Notes: a model not told the origin generated them from the sequence alone. 38,578 nt of DNA from an uncultured Eubacteriales bacterium (GCA_934365155.1 CAKRMZ010000010.1:1-38578); one strand, 5' to 3'; positions 1 through 8,848 are shown, numbered from the stretch's first letter. Program-made: numbers and translations.

Positions 1-1124
1 GGCGTAACGTTGCAAAGCAGGGCAGAGTTTGCGTTTTTTTCATTTCGTGCGAAATAGCTCATCCCGTTGGTAACCACTCCGCCTGCTTCCGAAGCGGCGG
101 GAATTACTACGCCTCCCGGGCACATGCAAAAGGTGTAAAGCGTGCGGCCGGTAGAAGTGTGTGCCACTAATTTATAATCGGCGGCTTTTAAATAAGGAGA
201 ATTCCAGTTGGATTTGTATTGCGCTTTGTTGAGCCATTCTTGCGAATGTTCTATGCGAACACCGACTGCAAATATTTTTTGTTCTAAAAGAAGGTCGGTT
301 GTGGAAAGATACTGAAATGTATCGCGTGCACTGTGTCCGATGCATAAAAAGGCAGTATCTGTTTTGAAAAAAATCTCTTCATTTTTGCGATTTGTTGCCC
401 ATATCCCGGTTAATTTTCCGCATGCCTGCTCATATCGGGTGAATGTATGCTCAAAATGAAATTCGGCGCCTAATGACAGAATTTCCTTTCGAATGGCGGC
501 AATTGATGTTTTTAAATAATCCGTACCGATATGCGGCTTGTTAGTATACAAAATTTCTTTCGGGGCGCCGGCTTTTACAAATTCGTTCAAAACAAAGCGT
601 CCCCGTTGGTTTTTATCTTTGATTAAAGTGTTCAGCTTCCCGTCGGAGAATGCGCCGGCTCCGCCTTCGCCGAATTGAATGTTGGAGTTTTCGTCCAAAA
701 CTCCGTCCGAAAGAAAGCGTTGCACGGTTTTTGCCCGTTGTTCAATGCTTTGCCCCCGTTCTATTATGATCGGTCGGCAGCCGGCACGTGCCAGCAATAA
801 GGAGGCAAAGATTCCGCAGGGACCGAACCCAATGACGACCGGGCGATTTTTCGGTTCCTTGAGCTTTGGAATCGGATATACAAACGGGTGATCAATTTTT
901 TCTGCTTTCGGCGGCAGGCGATATTGTACCGAATCGTCGATTTCAGCGTCCACAGCGTAAATGAAGGACATATTGGATGAATTTCTGGCATCCAAGGATT
1001 TGCGATAAATTTGAAAGGAGCGAATCGTTTCCTCGGAAACAGCCAAGGCCTCTGCAATGAATCTCTTTAAATCGGAATGCGGTTTTTCAATCGGAAGCTT
1101 TAGATCATAAATGCGGATAAGCAT
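1..1124 (-). CDS. NAD(P)/FAD-dependent oxidoreductase, COG2509-type (3' end cut by window edge)
   Basis: The minus-strand frame is open from an ATG at 1124 to the left edge, giving 374 residues with the C-terminus missing. The N-terminal ~95 residues form a small alpha/beta region. They are followed by a dinucleotide-binding loop (VIGFGPCGIFASLLLARAG), an acidic strand end (IIIERG), and the family-typical stretches NIQFGEGGAGAFSDGKLNT and FCMCPGGVVIPAASE. This arrangement is that of the uncharacterised COG2509 FAD-dependent dehydrogenases common in Clostridia; the substrate is unknown. An AAAGGA sequence lies 10 bases before the ATG. The gene begins 23 bases after the mgtE stop on the same strand, so it is probably cotranscribed with mgtE. 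Confidence 0.85.
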   Translation of the reverse strand, partial: MLIRIYDLKLPIEKPHSDLKRFIAEALAVSEETIRSFQIYRKSLDARNSSNMSFIYAVDAEIDDSVQYRLPPKAEKIDHPFVYPIPKLKEPKNRPVVIGFGPCGIFASLLLARAGCRPIIIERGQSIEQRAKTVQRFLSDGVLDENSNIQFGEGGAGAFSDGKLNTLIKDKNQRGRFVLNEFVKAGAPKEILYTNKPHIGTDYLKTSIAAIRKEILSLGAEFHFEHTFTRYEQACGKLTGIWATNRKNEEIFFKTDTAFLCIGHSARDTFQYLSTTDLLLEQKIFAVGVRIEHSQEWLNKAQYKSNWNSPYLKAADYKLVAHTSTGRTLYTFCMCPGGVVIPAASEAGGVVTNGMSYFARNEKNANSALLCNVT

Positions 1125-1147
1125 ATGGTAACAATCCTTTGCAGTTT

Positions 1148-2503
1148 CTATAATTTTAAAATAAATTTGGCAATGTTAAAATAGAATATCAGCGATACGG
1201 CATCGACAATTGTAGTGATAAACGGGCTTGCCATTACTGCAGGGTCAAAACCGATGCGCTGTGCGAGAATGGGCAGCGAACATCCGATGAGTTTTGCAAA
1301 AATAACAGTGATGGCTACAGTCAAAGACACGGTCAGTATGATTCCCATTGTAATATCCGCGTTGTTCATCAAAAGGCCGTCTATTACATAAATTTTAATT
1401 CCTGCTACAATTCCGAGACTGAATGCGCAAAGCGCCGAGACCTTTAATTCCTTGATCATGACTCTGAAAATATCACGGAATCCGACTTCACCGTTGGAGA
1501 GTGCGCGAATGACGGTAACGGAGGATTGGGATCCGCTGTTGCCTCCCGTATCCATCAGCATCGGTATAAAAGCCGTGAGGACGACTTGGGCCGCGAGGGC
1601 ACTTTCGAACGAGGATATAATTAATCCGGTAAAGGTAGCGGAGAGCATCAGCAGCATCAGCCATGGAATCCTGGCCTTGAAGGTGCTGAGTACAGATGTT
1701 TTGAAATATGCCTCTTCGCCGGGCGTGATTGCCGCCATGACGGCAAAATCCTCTTCGGTTTCCTCATGCATTACATCGATAACGTCATCGACAGTAATGA
1801 TTCCCACCAGTCGTCTTTCTCGGTCTGCAACCGGCAATGCCAAAAAATCATATCGGTCAAACAAACGCACCACATCTTCACGGTTGTCCGATGTTGAGGC
1901 AAAAACGACATCTTTTTCCATGAGGTCCCCGATGCGACTTTTCTTGTCGGCCAAGAGCATGTCCTTGACTGTGACAACTCCGATCAAATGGCGCTTTGCA
2001 TCCGTGACATAGCAGGTATAAATGGTTTCGCTGTCCTCTCCGTTTTGCCGAATGTAGTCAAATGCCTTTTCAACTGTCATTTCCGGTGATAAGCAGACAT
2101 ATTCGATCGTCATAATGCTGCCGGCGGAATCATCCGGGTAGCGCAAAAGATCGTTGATTTGAGCACGCGTTTTCGGAGTGGTAATTTTTAAAATCCGTTT
2201 GACGACATTGGCGGGCATTTCCTCTAACATGTCTACGGCGTCATCCAAGTACATTTCTTCGATGATGTCATGAAGCTCACGATTTCCGAATTGTTCAATT
2301 AAATTCTTTTGCAGGTCGCTGTCAAGCTCGGCAAAGGTTTCCGCAGCCAAATCCTTGGGGAGTAAGCGGAAAACAATGGGGATGCAATCAGAAGGCATGT
2401 CGGATAAAATATGCGCGATGTCTGCAGGCCTTTGTTCGCATAAGAGAGTCCGTAACTTAGAAAATTGCTTTGTTTTTAACAGTTCAAGAATGATTTTATG
2501 CAT
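1148..2503 (-). CDS. mgtE: Magnesium transporter MgtE
   Basis: A 451-residue MgtE-family Mg2+ channel of the inner membrane. The order is: an N-terminal superhelical MgtE_N domain (about residues 20-130, with the DDAVDMLEEMPA motif), two CBS domains (about 135-255, including GVVTVKDML and GIITVDDVID) that sense cytosolic Mg2+, and a C-terminal five-helix pore domain from about residue 280. The pore region keeps the family signatures DTGGNSGSQSS and FDPAVMASPFITTIVDAV, where the second carries the conserved Asp residues of the ion path. Length matches the family (about 450). The start is supported by AGGAGG 8 bases upstream, and a clear sigma-A promoter precedes it. No M-box riboswitch is recognisable in the roughly 70-base leader. 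Confidence 0.97.
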   Translation of the reverse strand: MHKIILELLKTKQFSKLRTLLCEQRPADIAHILSDMPSDCIPIVFRLLPKDLAAETFAELDSDLQKNLIEQFGNRELHDIIEEMYLDDAVDMLEEMPANVVKRILKITTPKTRAQINDLLRYPDDSAGSIMTIEYVCLSPEMTVEKAFDYIRQNGEDSETIYTCYVTDAKRHLIGVVTVKDMLLADKKSRIGDLMEKDVVFASTSDNREDVVRLFDRYDFLALPVADRERRLVGIITVDDVIDVMHEETEEDFAVMAAITPGEEAYFKTSVLSTFKARIPWLMLLMLSATFTGLIISSFESALAAQVVLTAFIPMLMDTGGNSGSQSSVTVIRALSNGEVGFRDIFRVMIKELKVSALCAFSLGIVAGIKIYVIDGLLMNNADITMGIILTVSLTVAITVIFAKLIGCSLPILAQRIGFDPAVMASPFITTIVDAVSLIFYFNIAKFILKL

Positions 2504-2562
2504 GGATCATGCCTCCTGTTCTTTTTAAATTTTGTTGTTTGAACCGCGATAGGTATTGTCTC

Positions 2563-2591
2563 ATTCTAACGAAAAAACAGCACAAAGTCAA
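2563..2591 (-). promoter_or_regulatory. Sigma-A promoter of mgtE
   Basis: On the minus strand, TTGACT (2586-2591), a 17-base spacer and TAGAAT (2563-2568) point toward mgtE. The predicted transcript would carry a leader of about 50 bases. Confidence 0.8.
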
Positions 2592-2600
2592 TACAATTTC

Positions 2601-2630
2601 ATCAGAATAGAGCCTCACATTTATTCTGAT
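2601..2630. repeat. Inverted repeat upstream of mgtE promoter
   Basis: A perfect 9-base inverted repeat, ATCAGAATA and TATTCTGAT, with a 12-base spacer starts 10 bases upstream of the mgtE -35 hexamer. There is no T-tract on either side, so it is more likely a protein-binding site than a terminator. It also lies about 115 bases before the eno start and could serve either divergent gene. Confidence 0.5.
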
Positions 2631-2746
2631 ATTGTTATGACGTAAAATATGCAAAAAATGCTTTTCATTTTCTGTTTATGGGGATAAAAATTTAATATTA
2701 TACCAATACTAACAAAAAGATGATAATAAACGAGGATAAGGTAAAA

Positions 2747-4006
2747 ATGGATATAATCAGTTCAAAAAAAGATATTTCATCAATATATGCTTATGAATTA
2801 TTGGATTCCCGCGGAAATCCGACTGTATGCGCGGAGATCCATTTGAACGGGGGGATTGCCCAACGGGCAATCGTTCCTTCCGGCGCATCGGTCGGGGCAT
2901 ATGAGGCGCATGAAAAACGCGACGGAGAAAGTCGCCGGTACGGCGGAAAGGGTGTGCGGTATGCCGTTCAAAGCATTGAAGAAAAAATTGCTCCGGCCCT
3001 TAAGGGAATTTCTGTTGACGATCAGGAGCTGATCGATTGTAAAATGATCGGGTTGGACGGAACGTCAAATAAGGAAAACTTCGGGGCAAATGCGATACTT
3101 GCTGTTTCCTTAGCTTGTGCACGTGCCGCCGCCGCTTATTATCATATGGAATTGTACCGCTATATCGGAGGTGCCCTGCGTCTGCACCTTCCGATTCCTA
3201 TGATGAATGTTATTAACGGCGGTGCCCATTCGAAAAATAATATCGATATTCAGGAATTTATGATAGTGCCCGTAAATGCAGAAAATTTTGCAGAGCGTGT
3301 CAGAATGTGCGCAGAGATCTATCACGAATTGGGAAAAATTCTCAATGAACTCGGATATAATGTATCTGTGGGCGATGAGGGAGGATTTTCTCCGAACCTT
3401 GATGAGGACCGCGAGGCAATTGCGCTGATATGCAAAGCGATCGACCGTTGCGGGTATACGGGAAAAGTAATGATTGCATTAGATGTGGCAGCCAGCGAAT
3501 GGTGCCGTAACGGTGTATATCACTTGCCCAAACGAAATCGGATTGTGACGCGGGAAGATCTTTGCGCTTATTATTTAAAACTGTGCAGTGATTTTCCGAT
3601 TATGTCAATTGAAGACGGAATGGGGGAAGATGATCGGGAAGGATGGAAACTCATGACCGATACGCTCGGCGACCAGATAATGCTCGTCGGAGACGATTTG
3701 TTTGTTACGGACTTTAAAAGGCTTCAAAACGGCATACAAGACGGACTGGCCAATGCCGTCTTGTTAAAACCGAATCAGGTGGGAACACTGACCGAGACAG
3801 CCGCTGCATTTGAGCTTGCCCGGAAAAACGCCTACTCAACGATACTCTCGCACCGCTCTGGGGATACAGAGGATGCCTTTCTTGCGGATTTGGCGGCAGG
3901 CCTCGGAAGTGACTATATCAAATCCGGCGCCCCGTGTCGCAGTGAAAGGGTTGCAAAGTATAACCGCTTATTGGTCATTGAAAACCAGATGCTTTGGCAA
4001 CGTTAA
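2747..4006 (+). CDS. eno: Enolase
   Basis: Phosphopyruvate hydratase of glycolysis and gluconeogenesis (2-phosphoglycerate to phosphoenolpyruvate), cytosolic. The ATG at 2747 gives 419 residues. It is preferred over the ATG at 2720 because the latter lacks a ribosome site and would add nine residues before the usual enolase N-terminus. The sequence keeps LDSRGNPTV, SGASVGAYEAHEKRDG (usually SGASTG), the proton-relay region GDEGGFSPNL, the metal Asp and Glu residues in ALDVAASE, SIEDGM and VGDDLFVT, the base Lys in LLKPNQVGTLTET, and SHRSGDTEDAFLADLAAG. The catalytic set is therefore intact, although several second-shell positions are divergent and the C-terminus is short. It converges with the lipase gene and their stop codons overlap. 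Confidence 0.96.
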   Translation: MDIISSKKDISSIYAYELLDSRGNPTVCAEIHLNGGIAQRAIVPSGASVGAYEAHEKRDGESRRYGGKGVRYAVQSIEEKIAPALKGISVDDQELIDCKMIGLDGTSNKENFGANAILAVSLACARAAAAYYHMELYRYIGGALRLHLPIPMMNVINGGAHSKNNIDIQEFMIVPVNAENFAERVRMCAEIYHELGKILNELGYNVSVGDEGGFSPNLDEDREAIALICKAIDRCGYTGKVMIALDVAASEWCRNGVYHLPKRNRIVTREDLCAYYLKLCSDFPIMSIEDGMGEDDREGWKLMTDTLGDQIMLVGDDLFVTDFKRLQNGIQDGLANAVLLKPNQVGTLTETAAAFELARKNAYSTILSHRSGDTEDAFLADLAAGLGSDYIKSGAPCRSERVAKYNRLLVIENQMLWQR

Positions 4007-4671
4007 GTTTTTTTCATTAAATTTTTATAATATTCGCGCGGCCAATGAGCGACAAAGGATATCCAAAACGGCAGTCGGATGGCTCCGATGTGAATCGGTA
4101 TTCCCACATGATGATACCCGAATACAGCGGGGGGAATCTTTGTTACAACATCGTTGTTATTTTCAACGCGGAAAGTTTTGAATACACGGTTATTATAGGA
4201 GCGGGCAAAGGCGCGATTTCCGACTCGCGGGCAGCCGAACAGCACAGCCTCTAAATCGACGTGTGGGAAGTTATAATTGATGTCGATTGCACAGAGCACG
4301 GCCATGGCTGCTCCGAGTGAATGACCGCTGACTTCAATATGGCGGATATTATCTGTAATTTGCTCATGAATTTCCTCTCGCACTCGTTTGGATTTATAGG
4401 CATCAATAAAGCCGCTGTGAACACGGATTTTGGAGGAGTAATTTCCATAAGGTATTTTCTTCTTCCAAAATCGCAAGTCGCGGATACGGTCTTCTGCCGT
4501 ATCAGTCCCGCGAAAAGCAATTTTCAGCGAGTTTTCATATACTCGAATGTAGCATTGTATGCCGCTTTCCATATCATCAATGGTATGGATGCGGCACGGA
4601 CAGTAAGTTTGCTCGTCGTCATAGGCCCTGGCGCAGAGTTCAAGAGAGTGTTTCAAATGTTCATAAGTCAT
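4003..4671 (-). CDS. Class 3 lipase family protein
   Basis: A 222-residue alpha/beta-hydrolase of the Lipase_3 family. It has the oxyanion-side motif IAFRGTDT (about residue 51), the nucleophile elbow GHSLG with Ser118, FGCPRVGNRAFA, then Asp174 (NNDVVTKIPP) and a His at 187/188 (YHHVG), so the Ser-Asp-His triad is complete. No signal peptide or membrane anchor is visible, so a cytosolic lipase or esterase is inferred; the substrate is unknown. The ribosome site is mediocre (AAAGGA about 12 bases upstream). The gene converges on eno and the two share the overlapping stop sequence TTAA. Confidence 0.88.
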   Translation of the reverse strand: MTYEHLKHSLELCARAYDDEQTYCPCRIHTIDDMESGIQCYIRVYENSLKIAFRGTDTAEDRIRDLRFWKKKIPYGNYSSKIRVHSGFIDAYKSKRVREEIHEQITDNIRHIEVSGHSLGAAMAVLCAIDINYNFPHVDLEAVLFGCPRVGNRAFARSYNNRVFKTFRVENNNDVVTKIPPAVFGYHHVGIPIHIGAIRLPFWISFVAHWPREYYKNLMKKT

Positions 4672-4830
4672 ACAAAAATCGATTCCTTTGATATGAAATT
4701 ACTGATATAGTCAGTGTATGAACCGATTCTTCTTTTTGCTATTTTACGGGTGTTATAAATATGGAATAACGGTATTTAAAAAATGCAAGATATACTCCGG
4801 CAGATAATTTTGTTCTTTATGAATAAAACC

Positions 4831-4859
4831 TTGAAATACAGAGGTAAGTATGCTATACT
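4831..4859 (+). promoter_or_regulatory. Sigma-A promoter of glnN
   Basis: TTGAAA (4831-4836), a 17-base spacer and TATACT (4854-4859). Initiation near 4866 would give a leader of about 98 bases containing the hairpin at 4902-4933. Confidence 0.75.
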
Positions 4860-4901
4860 ATTATATATTAAGCAATATTATAATGCAAGCAGATATATTG
4901 A

Positions 4902-4933
4902 TTGATATACGAAAACCGTATTTTTTCGATCAA
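4902..4933 (+). other. Leader hairpin of glnN mRNA
   Basis: TTGAT, a 3-base bulge, CGAAAA, a 7-base loop, TTTTCG and ATCAA can fold into an 11-pair stem in the glnN leader. It does not match a riboswitch that I can name, and no terminator follows it. Confidence 0.35.
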
Positions 4934-4963
4934 AATGACATAATGATGTAAAGGGCAAGAAGA

Positions 4964-7105
4964 ATGATGCAAAGAGATTATGACCTCGGCTATGCGAAAA
5001 AAAATGTGAATGTTCCGGAAATTTTCGGTGAGAACGTATTTTCCGATCAGGTGATGCGGGAACGCTTGCCGAAAGAGCTTTATCACTCGCTGAAACAAAC
5101 GATTCGCAATCGCACCGGATTGAATCCCGAAATAGCGAAAACCGTGGCCTCTGCTATGAAAGACTGGGCAGTGGAAAAGGGTGCGACTCATTACACACAT
5201 TGGTTTCAACCAATGACCGGTGTAACTGCGGAAAAGCATGATTCTTTTATTGTACCGACTGCCGATGAGAAAGTGATCATGGAACTTTCGGGGAAAGAAT
5301 TAATCAAGGGCGAGGCGGATGCCTCCAGTTTCCCCTCCGGCGGACTTCGCTCAACCTTTGAAGCACGCGGCTATACGGCGTGGGATTGCACATCTCCGGC
5401 CTTTATTAAAGATTCATCGCTTTATATTCCGACTGTTTTTTGTTCGTATACCGGAGAAATTTTGGATGAAAAAACGCCTCTGCTGCGTTCGGAAGAAGCG
5501 ATCAATAAACAGGCTCTTCGCATTCTTCGTCATTTCGGAGATAAGGAGGCGCAGCGCGTCCGCTCTGAAATCGGTCCGGAGCAGGAGTATTTTCTGATTG
5601 ACCGTGAATATTATGAAAAACGCACGGATTTAATGGTATGCGGACGGACACTTTTCGGTAAGAATCCGGTAAAGGCGCAAGAACTGGATGACCATTATTA
5701 TTCGCGGCTGAAGCTTCGTGTAGCGGCATTTATGAAAGATTTGGATGTCGAACTCTGGAAACTCGGTATTACGGCAAAAACCAAACATCACGAAGTAGCT
5801 CCGGCTCAACATGAGTTGGCAACGATATATACGACAGCCAATATTGCATGCGATCATAATCAGCTTACTATGGAAATCATGAAGAAAACGGCGAAACTTC
5901 ATGGTTTTGCATGCATTCTGCATGAGAAGCCCTTTTCGGGTGTCAACGGAAGCGGCAAGCATATTAACTGGTCTATTTCAACCGACACCGGCAAAAATTT
6001 ATTGGACCCCGGGAAAACACCGGAGGAAAACATTCAGTTCCTTCTCATCATCGGAGCCATTATTAAGGCGATCGATGAGAATGCAGGACTGTTGCGTTGT
6101 TCCATGGCTTCACCGTCCAATGACTGCCGCTTGGGTTCCAGTGAGGCACCGCCCGCCATTATCTCAATGTATCTCGGAAGTCAGTTGGAAGATATTTTGA
6201 TGTCCTTGGTTCACAATAAGGAATATGTAAAATCGAATAACAATGAAAAACCTCTGTTTAACATTCCGTCGATTCCGTCTTTCCAGCGTGATACCACCGA
6301 TCGCAACCGGACATCCCCGATTGCCTTTACGGGAAATAAATTCGAATTTCGCATGTGCGGTTCTATGGCATCCATTGCAAGACCCTGTGCAATTATTAAT
6401 GCGATTGTTGCAAACGAACTTGAGATTTTAGCTACAAAATTAGATCGCATTGACGAACTGGATCCCGAAAATAAGGATATTTATATCAAATCATATATCT
6501 ATGAAATGGTAAATAATCATAAACGGATTATTTACAGCGGAAACAATTATTCTTCGGAGTGGCGTGCCGAGGCCGCACGTCGCGGTTTGCCGAACTATCC
6601 GGACACAGTTTCGGCCATTTCCTGTCTTGCAGATGAAAAGTCGGTCGAAATGCTGGAGCGCATGAAGATATTAACCCGTCCCGAATGCGATTCCCGCGTA
6701 GAAACAATGTATGAAAACTATGCGAAAACACTGAATATTGAGGCCCAGATCATGGTTGAAATGGCTTCCAGGCAAATTATCCCTGCGGCAATGCGATATA
6801 TCGGCAATTTGTCCGCTGCGGCCCGTGATCTGGCAGCGCTTTCAATCGATAACGGGGAATACATATCGGAACTGCAAGAATTAACGCGTACTGTTCGTGA
6901 TGCAAAGGCAGAACTCGGACATTTGCAGACAGAGCATGACGATTCCTCTTTGATCACCGATGTAGCGAAAAAAGCAATGTTTTTCCGCGATACCGTGTTG
7001 CCGACAATGTCGAAACTTCGTGAGGCATGCGACAAGTTAGAGGCTCAGATCCCCGAAAATGAATACCCGCTTCCGTCATATTTTGATATGATGTATCGAG
7101 TATAA
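4964..7105 (+). CDS. glnN: Glutamine synthetase, type III
   Basis: ATP-dependent ligation of ammonia to glutamate; the main ammonium-assimilation enzyme if no type I enzyme is present. At 713 residues it has the size of the large dodecameric GSIII class (about 700-730) rather than GSI (about 450). Class signatures are GGLRSTFEARGYTAWD (about residue 125), EIGPEQEYFLID-like segments (residues ~205-213), EVAPAQHELA, NGSGKHINWS (about 328), the nucleotide and ammonia region GSSEAPPAI, and FTGNKFEFRMCGS (about 460). The C-terminal third is helical, as expected. Two consecutive ATG codons start the frame; the leader has only a weak AAGGG site. No GlnR-type operator was recognised. prfB follows 45 bases downstream without an obvious terminator. 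Confidence 0.96.
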   Translation: MMQRDYDLGYAKKNVNVPEIFGENVFSDQVMRERLPKELYHSLKQTIRNRTGLNPEIAKTVASAMKDWAVEKGATHYTHWFQPMTGVTAEKHDSFIVPTADEKVIMELSGKELIKGEADASSFPSGGLRSTFEARGYTAWDCTSPAFIKDSSLYIPTVFCSYTGEILDEKTPLLRSEEAINKQALRILRHFGDKEAQRVRSEIGPEQEYFLIDREYYEKRTDLMVCGRTLFGKNPVKAQELDDHYYSRLKLRVAAFMKDLDVELWKLGITAKTKHHEVAPAQHELATIYTTANIACDHNQLTMEIMKKTAKLHGFACILHEKPFSGVNGSGKHINWSISTDTGKNLLDPGKTPEENIQFLLIIGAIIKAIDENAGLLRCSMASPSNDCRLGSSEAPPAIISMYLGSQLEDILMSLVHNKEYVKSNNNEKPLFNIPSIPSFQRDTTDRNRTSPIAFTGNKFEFRMCGSMASIARPCAIINAIVANELEILATKLDRIDELDPENKDIYIKSYIYEMVNNHKRIIYSGNNYSSEWRAEAARRGLPNYPDTVSAISCLADEKSVEMLERMKILTRPECDSRVETMYENYAKTLNIEAQIMVEMASRQIIPAAMRYIGNLSAAARDLAALSIDNGEYISELQELTRTVRDAKAELGHLQTEHDDSSLITDVAKKAMFFRDTVLPTMSKLREACDKLEAQIPENEYPLPSYFDMMYRV

Positions 7106-7150
7106 TCAAAAATCTTTTATTAAGTAAGGACTGTCACAGGGAGGTTTCAA

Positions 7151-8257
7151 TTGATTATCGAACTACAAGAGGCTGTCAGCAGTCTCAACGCACTGAAAAA
7201 TGATATTGCGGAATTAGGGGCGGCTTTAAAAATCGATAAGCTGAAAGAGGAAATCAAGGAATTGGAAGAGAAAAGCTCTACAGCAGATTTTTGGGCCGAT
7301 CAGGAAAATTCGGGGAAAGTACTCCAACAGTTAAAACAACTGAAAGACCGTGTCGAGGAATATGAAAAGCTTTGTTCTATGACCGAGGACGCTTTGATTT
7401 TAGCGGAAATGGCTGACGAGGCGGACGACATGGCATCGGCACAGGAAGTGCTGATCGATGTGAAACGCATCGAAAAAGAAGAGGAACGGATGCGCGTGGA
7501 AGCATTGCTTTCCGGTGAATATGACCACTGTAACGCGATTGTTTCTTTCCATCCCGGTGCCGGCGGAACCGAAGCACAGGATTGGGCATCGATGCTTTAT
7601 CGAATGTATACGCGCTGGGCGGAAAACAGCGGCTTTAAAGTAAAACTCGTAGACTGGTTAGACGGCGATGAAGCCGGACTGAAAAGCGCGACGATTATGG
7701 TGGAAGGTACCAATGCGTACGGATATTTAAAAAGTGAAAACGGAGTCCACCGTTTGGTCCGTGTATCTCCGTTTGACAGTTCGGGACGCAGGCATACCTC
7801 ATTTGCATCGGTTGAAGTGATTCCGGAACTTGATGATAATAATCAAGTGGAAATTAAAGAGGAAGATCTTGAAATTACGGCGCATCGCTCCAGTGGAGCA
7901 GGCGGACAGCATATTAACAAAACGGACTCCGCCATCCGTATCGTGCATAAACCAACCGGTATTGTTGTCGGATGCCAAACAGAACGTTCCCAGCTACAAA
8001 ATAAAGAAACGGCTCTTAAGATGCTGAAATCCAAATTAGTAGAGATCAGAGAACGTGAAAATTTGGAAAAAATCGACGATATCAAAGGTGAAAAAACCAA
8101 TATTGAATGGGGAGCACAAATCCGTTCCTATGTATTTATGCCTTATACCTTGGTGAAAGATAACCGCACCGGGTATGAAGACGGAAATATCAGTGCCGTT
8201 ATGGACGGTGATATTGACGGCTTTATCAATGCATATTTAAAATTAAAAGCAAAATAA
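7151..8257 (+). CDS. prfB: Peptide chain release factor 2
   Basis: Class I release factor for UGA and UAA codons. The SPF specificity tripeptide is in VRVSPFDSSGRR, and the catalytic GGQ is in SGAGGQHINKTDSAIR, which enters the peptidyl-transferase centre. It starts with TTG at 7151, six bases after a strong GGGAGG; no ATG fits better. The frame is continuous for 368 residues from the N-terminal helical domain. The CTTTGA programmed frameshift found near codon 25 in many prfB genes is absent: the corresponding region reads ALKIDKLKEEI in frame. Autoregulation by UGA readthrough is therefore not expected here. Confidence 0.97.
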   Translation: MIIELQEAVSSLNALKNDIAELGAALKIDKLKEEIKELEEKSSTADFWADQENSGKVLQQLKQLKDRVEEYEKLCSMTEDALILAEMADEADDMASAQEVLIDVKRIEKEEERMRVEALLSGEYDHCNAIVSFHPGAGGTEAQDWASMLYRMYTRWAENSGFKVKLVDWLDGDEAGLKSATIMVEGTNAYGYLKSENGVHRLVRVSPFDSSGRRHTSFASVEVIPELDDNNQVEIKEEDLEITAHRSSGAGGQHINKTDSAIRIVHKPTGIVVGCQTERSQLQNKETALKMLKSKLVEIRERENLEKIDDIKGEKTNIEWGAQIRSYVFMPYTLVKDNRTGYEDGNISAVMDGDIDGFINAYLKLKAK

Positions 8258-8293
8258 ATTTATTATACGAAATGAAAGAAAAGGAGAATTTTT

Positions 8294-8653
8294 ATGAAAA
8301 TGAGTAAAAAAGTGAAGTTTACCGTAGCCATCTCATTGTTAGTGCAATCCGTCTCGTTTGTGGTGGTGTTCTTTATTTTGGCAGCGAAGAAAAAGAGCTT
8401 CGCAAAAGCCTTTTTGGCACTTGCGGCAATCGGCGGAGCAGCCGGAACCGGTATGTTGTTCAGTTATTTAAATGATGAAAAGAAATCATTGGCTTTCGAT
8501 GATGATTTTCTCTTTGATGATTGGGACGATGAGTGCGATTGCGAAGATTGTGACTGCGAAGATTGCGATTCCGCTGAGTGCTTGCATGATGAAGCCGACG
8601 CATCTGAAAACGAAGACCCGGCTGACGATGAGCAGGACGAAAAAATTGATTAA
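8294..8653 (+). CDS. Hypothetical small membrane protein with acidic, Cys-rich C-terminus
   Basis: I do not recognise this 119-residue protein. It has a short Lys-rich N-terminus and two hydrophobic segments (about residues 9-31 and 38-59). The cytosolic-looking tail from residue 61 is about half Asp/Glu. Within the tail, residues 81-92 read CDCEDCDCEDCD, with six Cys in total (81, 83, 86, 88, 91, 96). The pattern suggests metal binding, but nothing in the sequence names a metal. AAGGAG stands 7 bases upstream of the ATG. It follows prfB by 36 bases and is closed by a strong terminator, so it is likely the last gene of the glnN-prfB transcript. Confidence 0.75.
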   Translation: MKMSKKVKFTVAISLLVQSVSFVVVFFILAAKKKSFAKAFLALAAIGGAAGTGMLFSYLNDEKKSLAFDDDFLFDDWDDECDCEDCDCEDCDSAECLHDEADASENEDPADDEQDEKID

Positions 8654-8669
8654 TGTCTTTTTAAAAAGT

Positions 8670-8708
8670 GCAGAAAACCGCTTTTATAGCGGTTTTCTGC
8701 ATTTTTTT
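8670..8708 (+). terminator. Intrinsic terminator
   Basis: A perfect 12-base stem (GCAGAAAACCGC with GCGGTTTTCTGC) and a 7-base loop are followed by ATTTTTTT, directly after the Cys-rich membrane protein gene. Confidence 0.95.
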
Positions 8709-8771
8709 GTAAAATTATTCATTTAAATCTCGCAAAATACGGAGTTTTTAAGATATTTCGGGTAAAATCTA

Positions 8772-8800
8772 TTGTAAATAATGCAAAAAAAAGGTATAAT
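8772..8800 (+). promoter_or_regulatory. Sigma-A promoter of glyA
   Basis: TTGTAA (8772-8777), a 17-base spacer and a consensus TATAAT (8795-8800). The leader is about 40 bases, too short for a glycine riboswitch, and none is seen. Confidence 0.85.
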
Positions 8801-8848
8801 AAACCAATAAATCGTTTAATAAAAGCAAAAGGCCAGGAGGAGATCCCT

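Noticed and set aside
1452..2012. 186-codon plus-strand ORF inside mgtE
   Set aside because: Antisense shadow of the mgtE coding frame, low-complexity Ser/Thr-rich translation, no ribosome site.
2504..2720. M-box Mg2+ riboswitch before mgtE
   Set aside because: The promoter places the transcript start about 50 bases from the ATG, too short for an M-box, and its conserved segments are not seen.
2720..2746. Longer eno start at 2720
   Set aside because: It has no Shine-Dalgarno sequence and adds residues absent from enolases; the ATG at 2747 has GAGG upstream.
8801..8848. Glycine riboswitch before glyA
   Set aside because: The leader is only about 40 bases with no recognisable aptamer.
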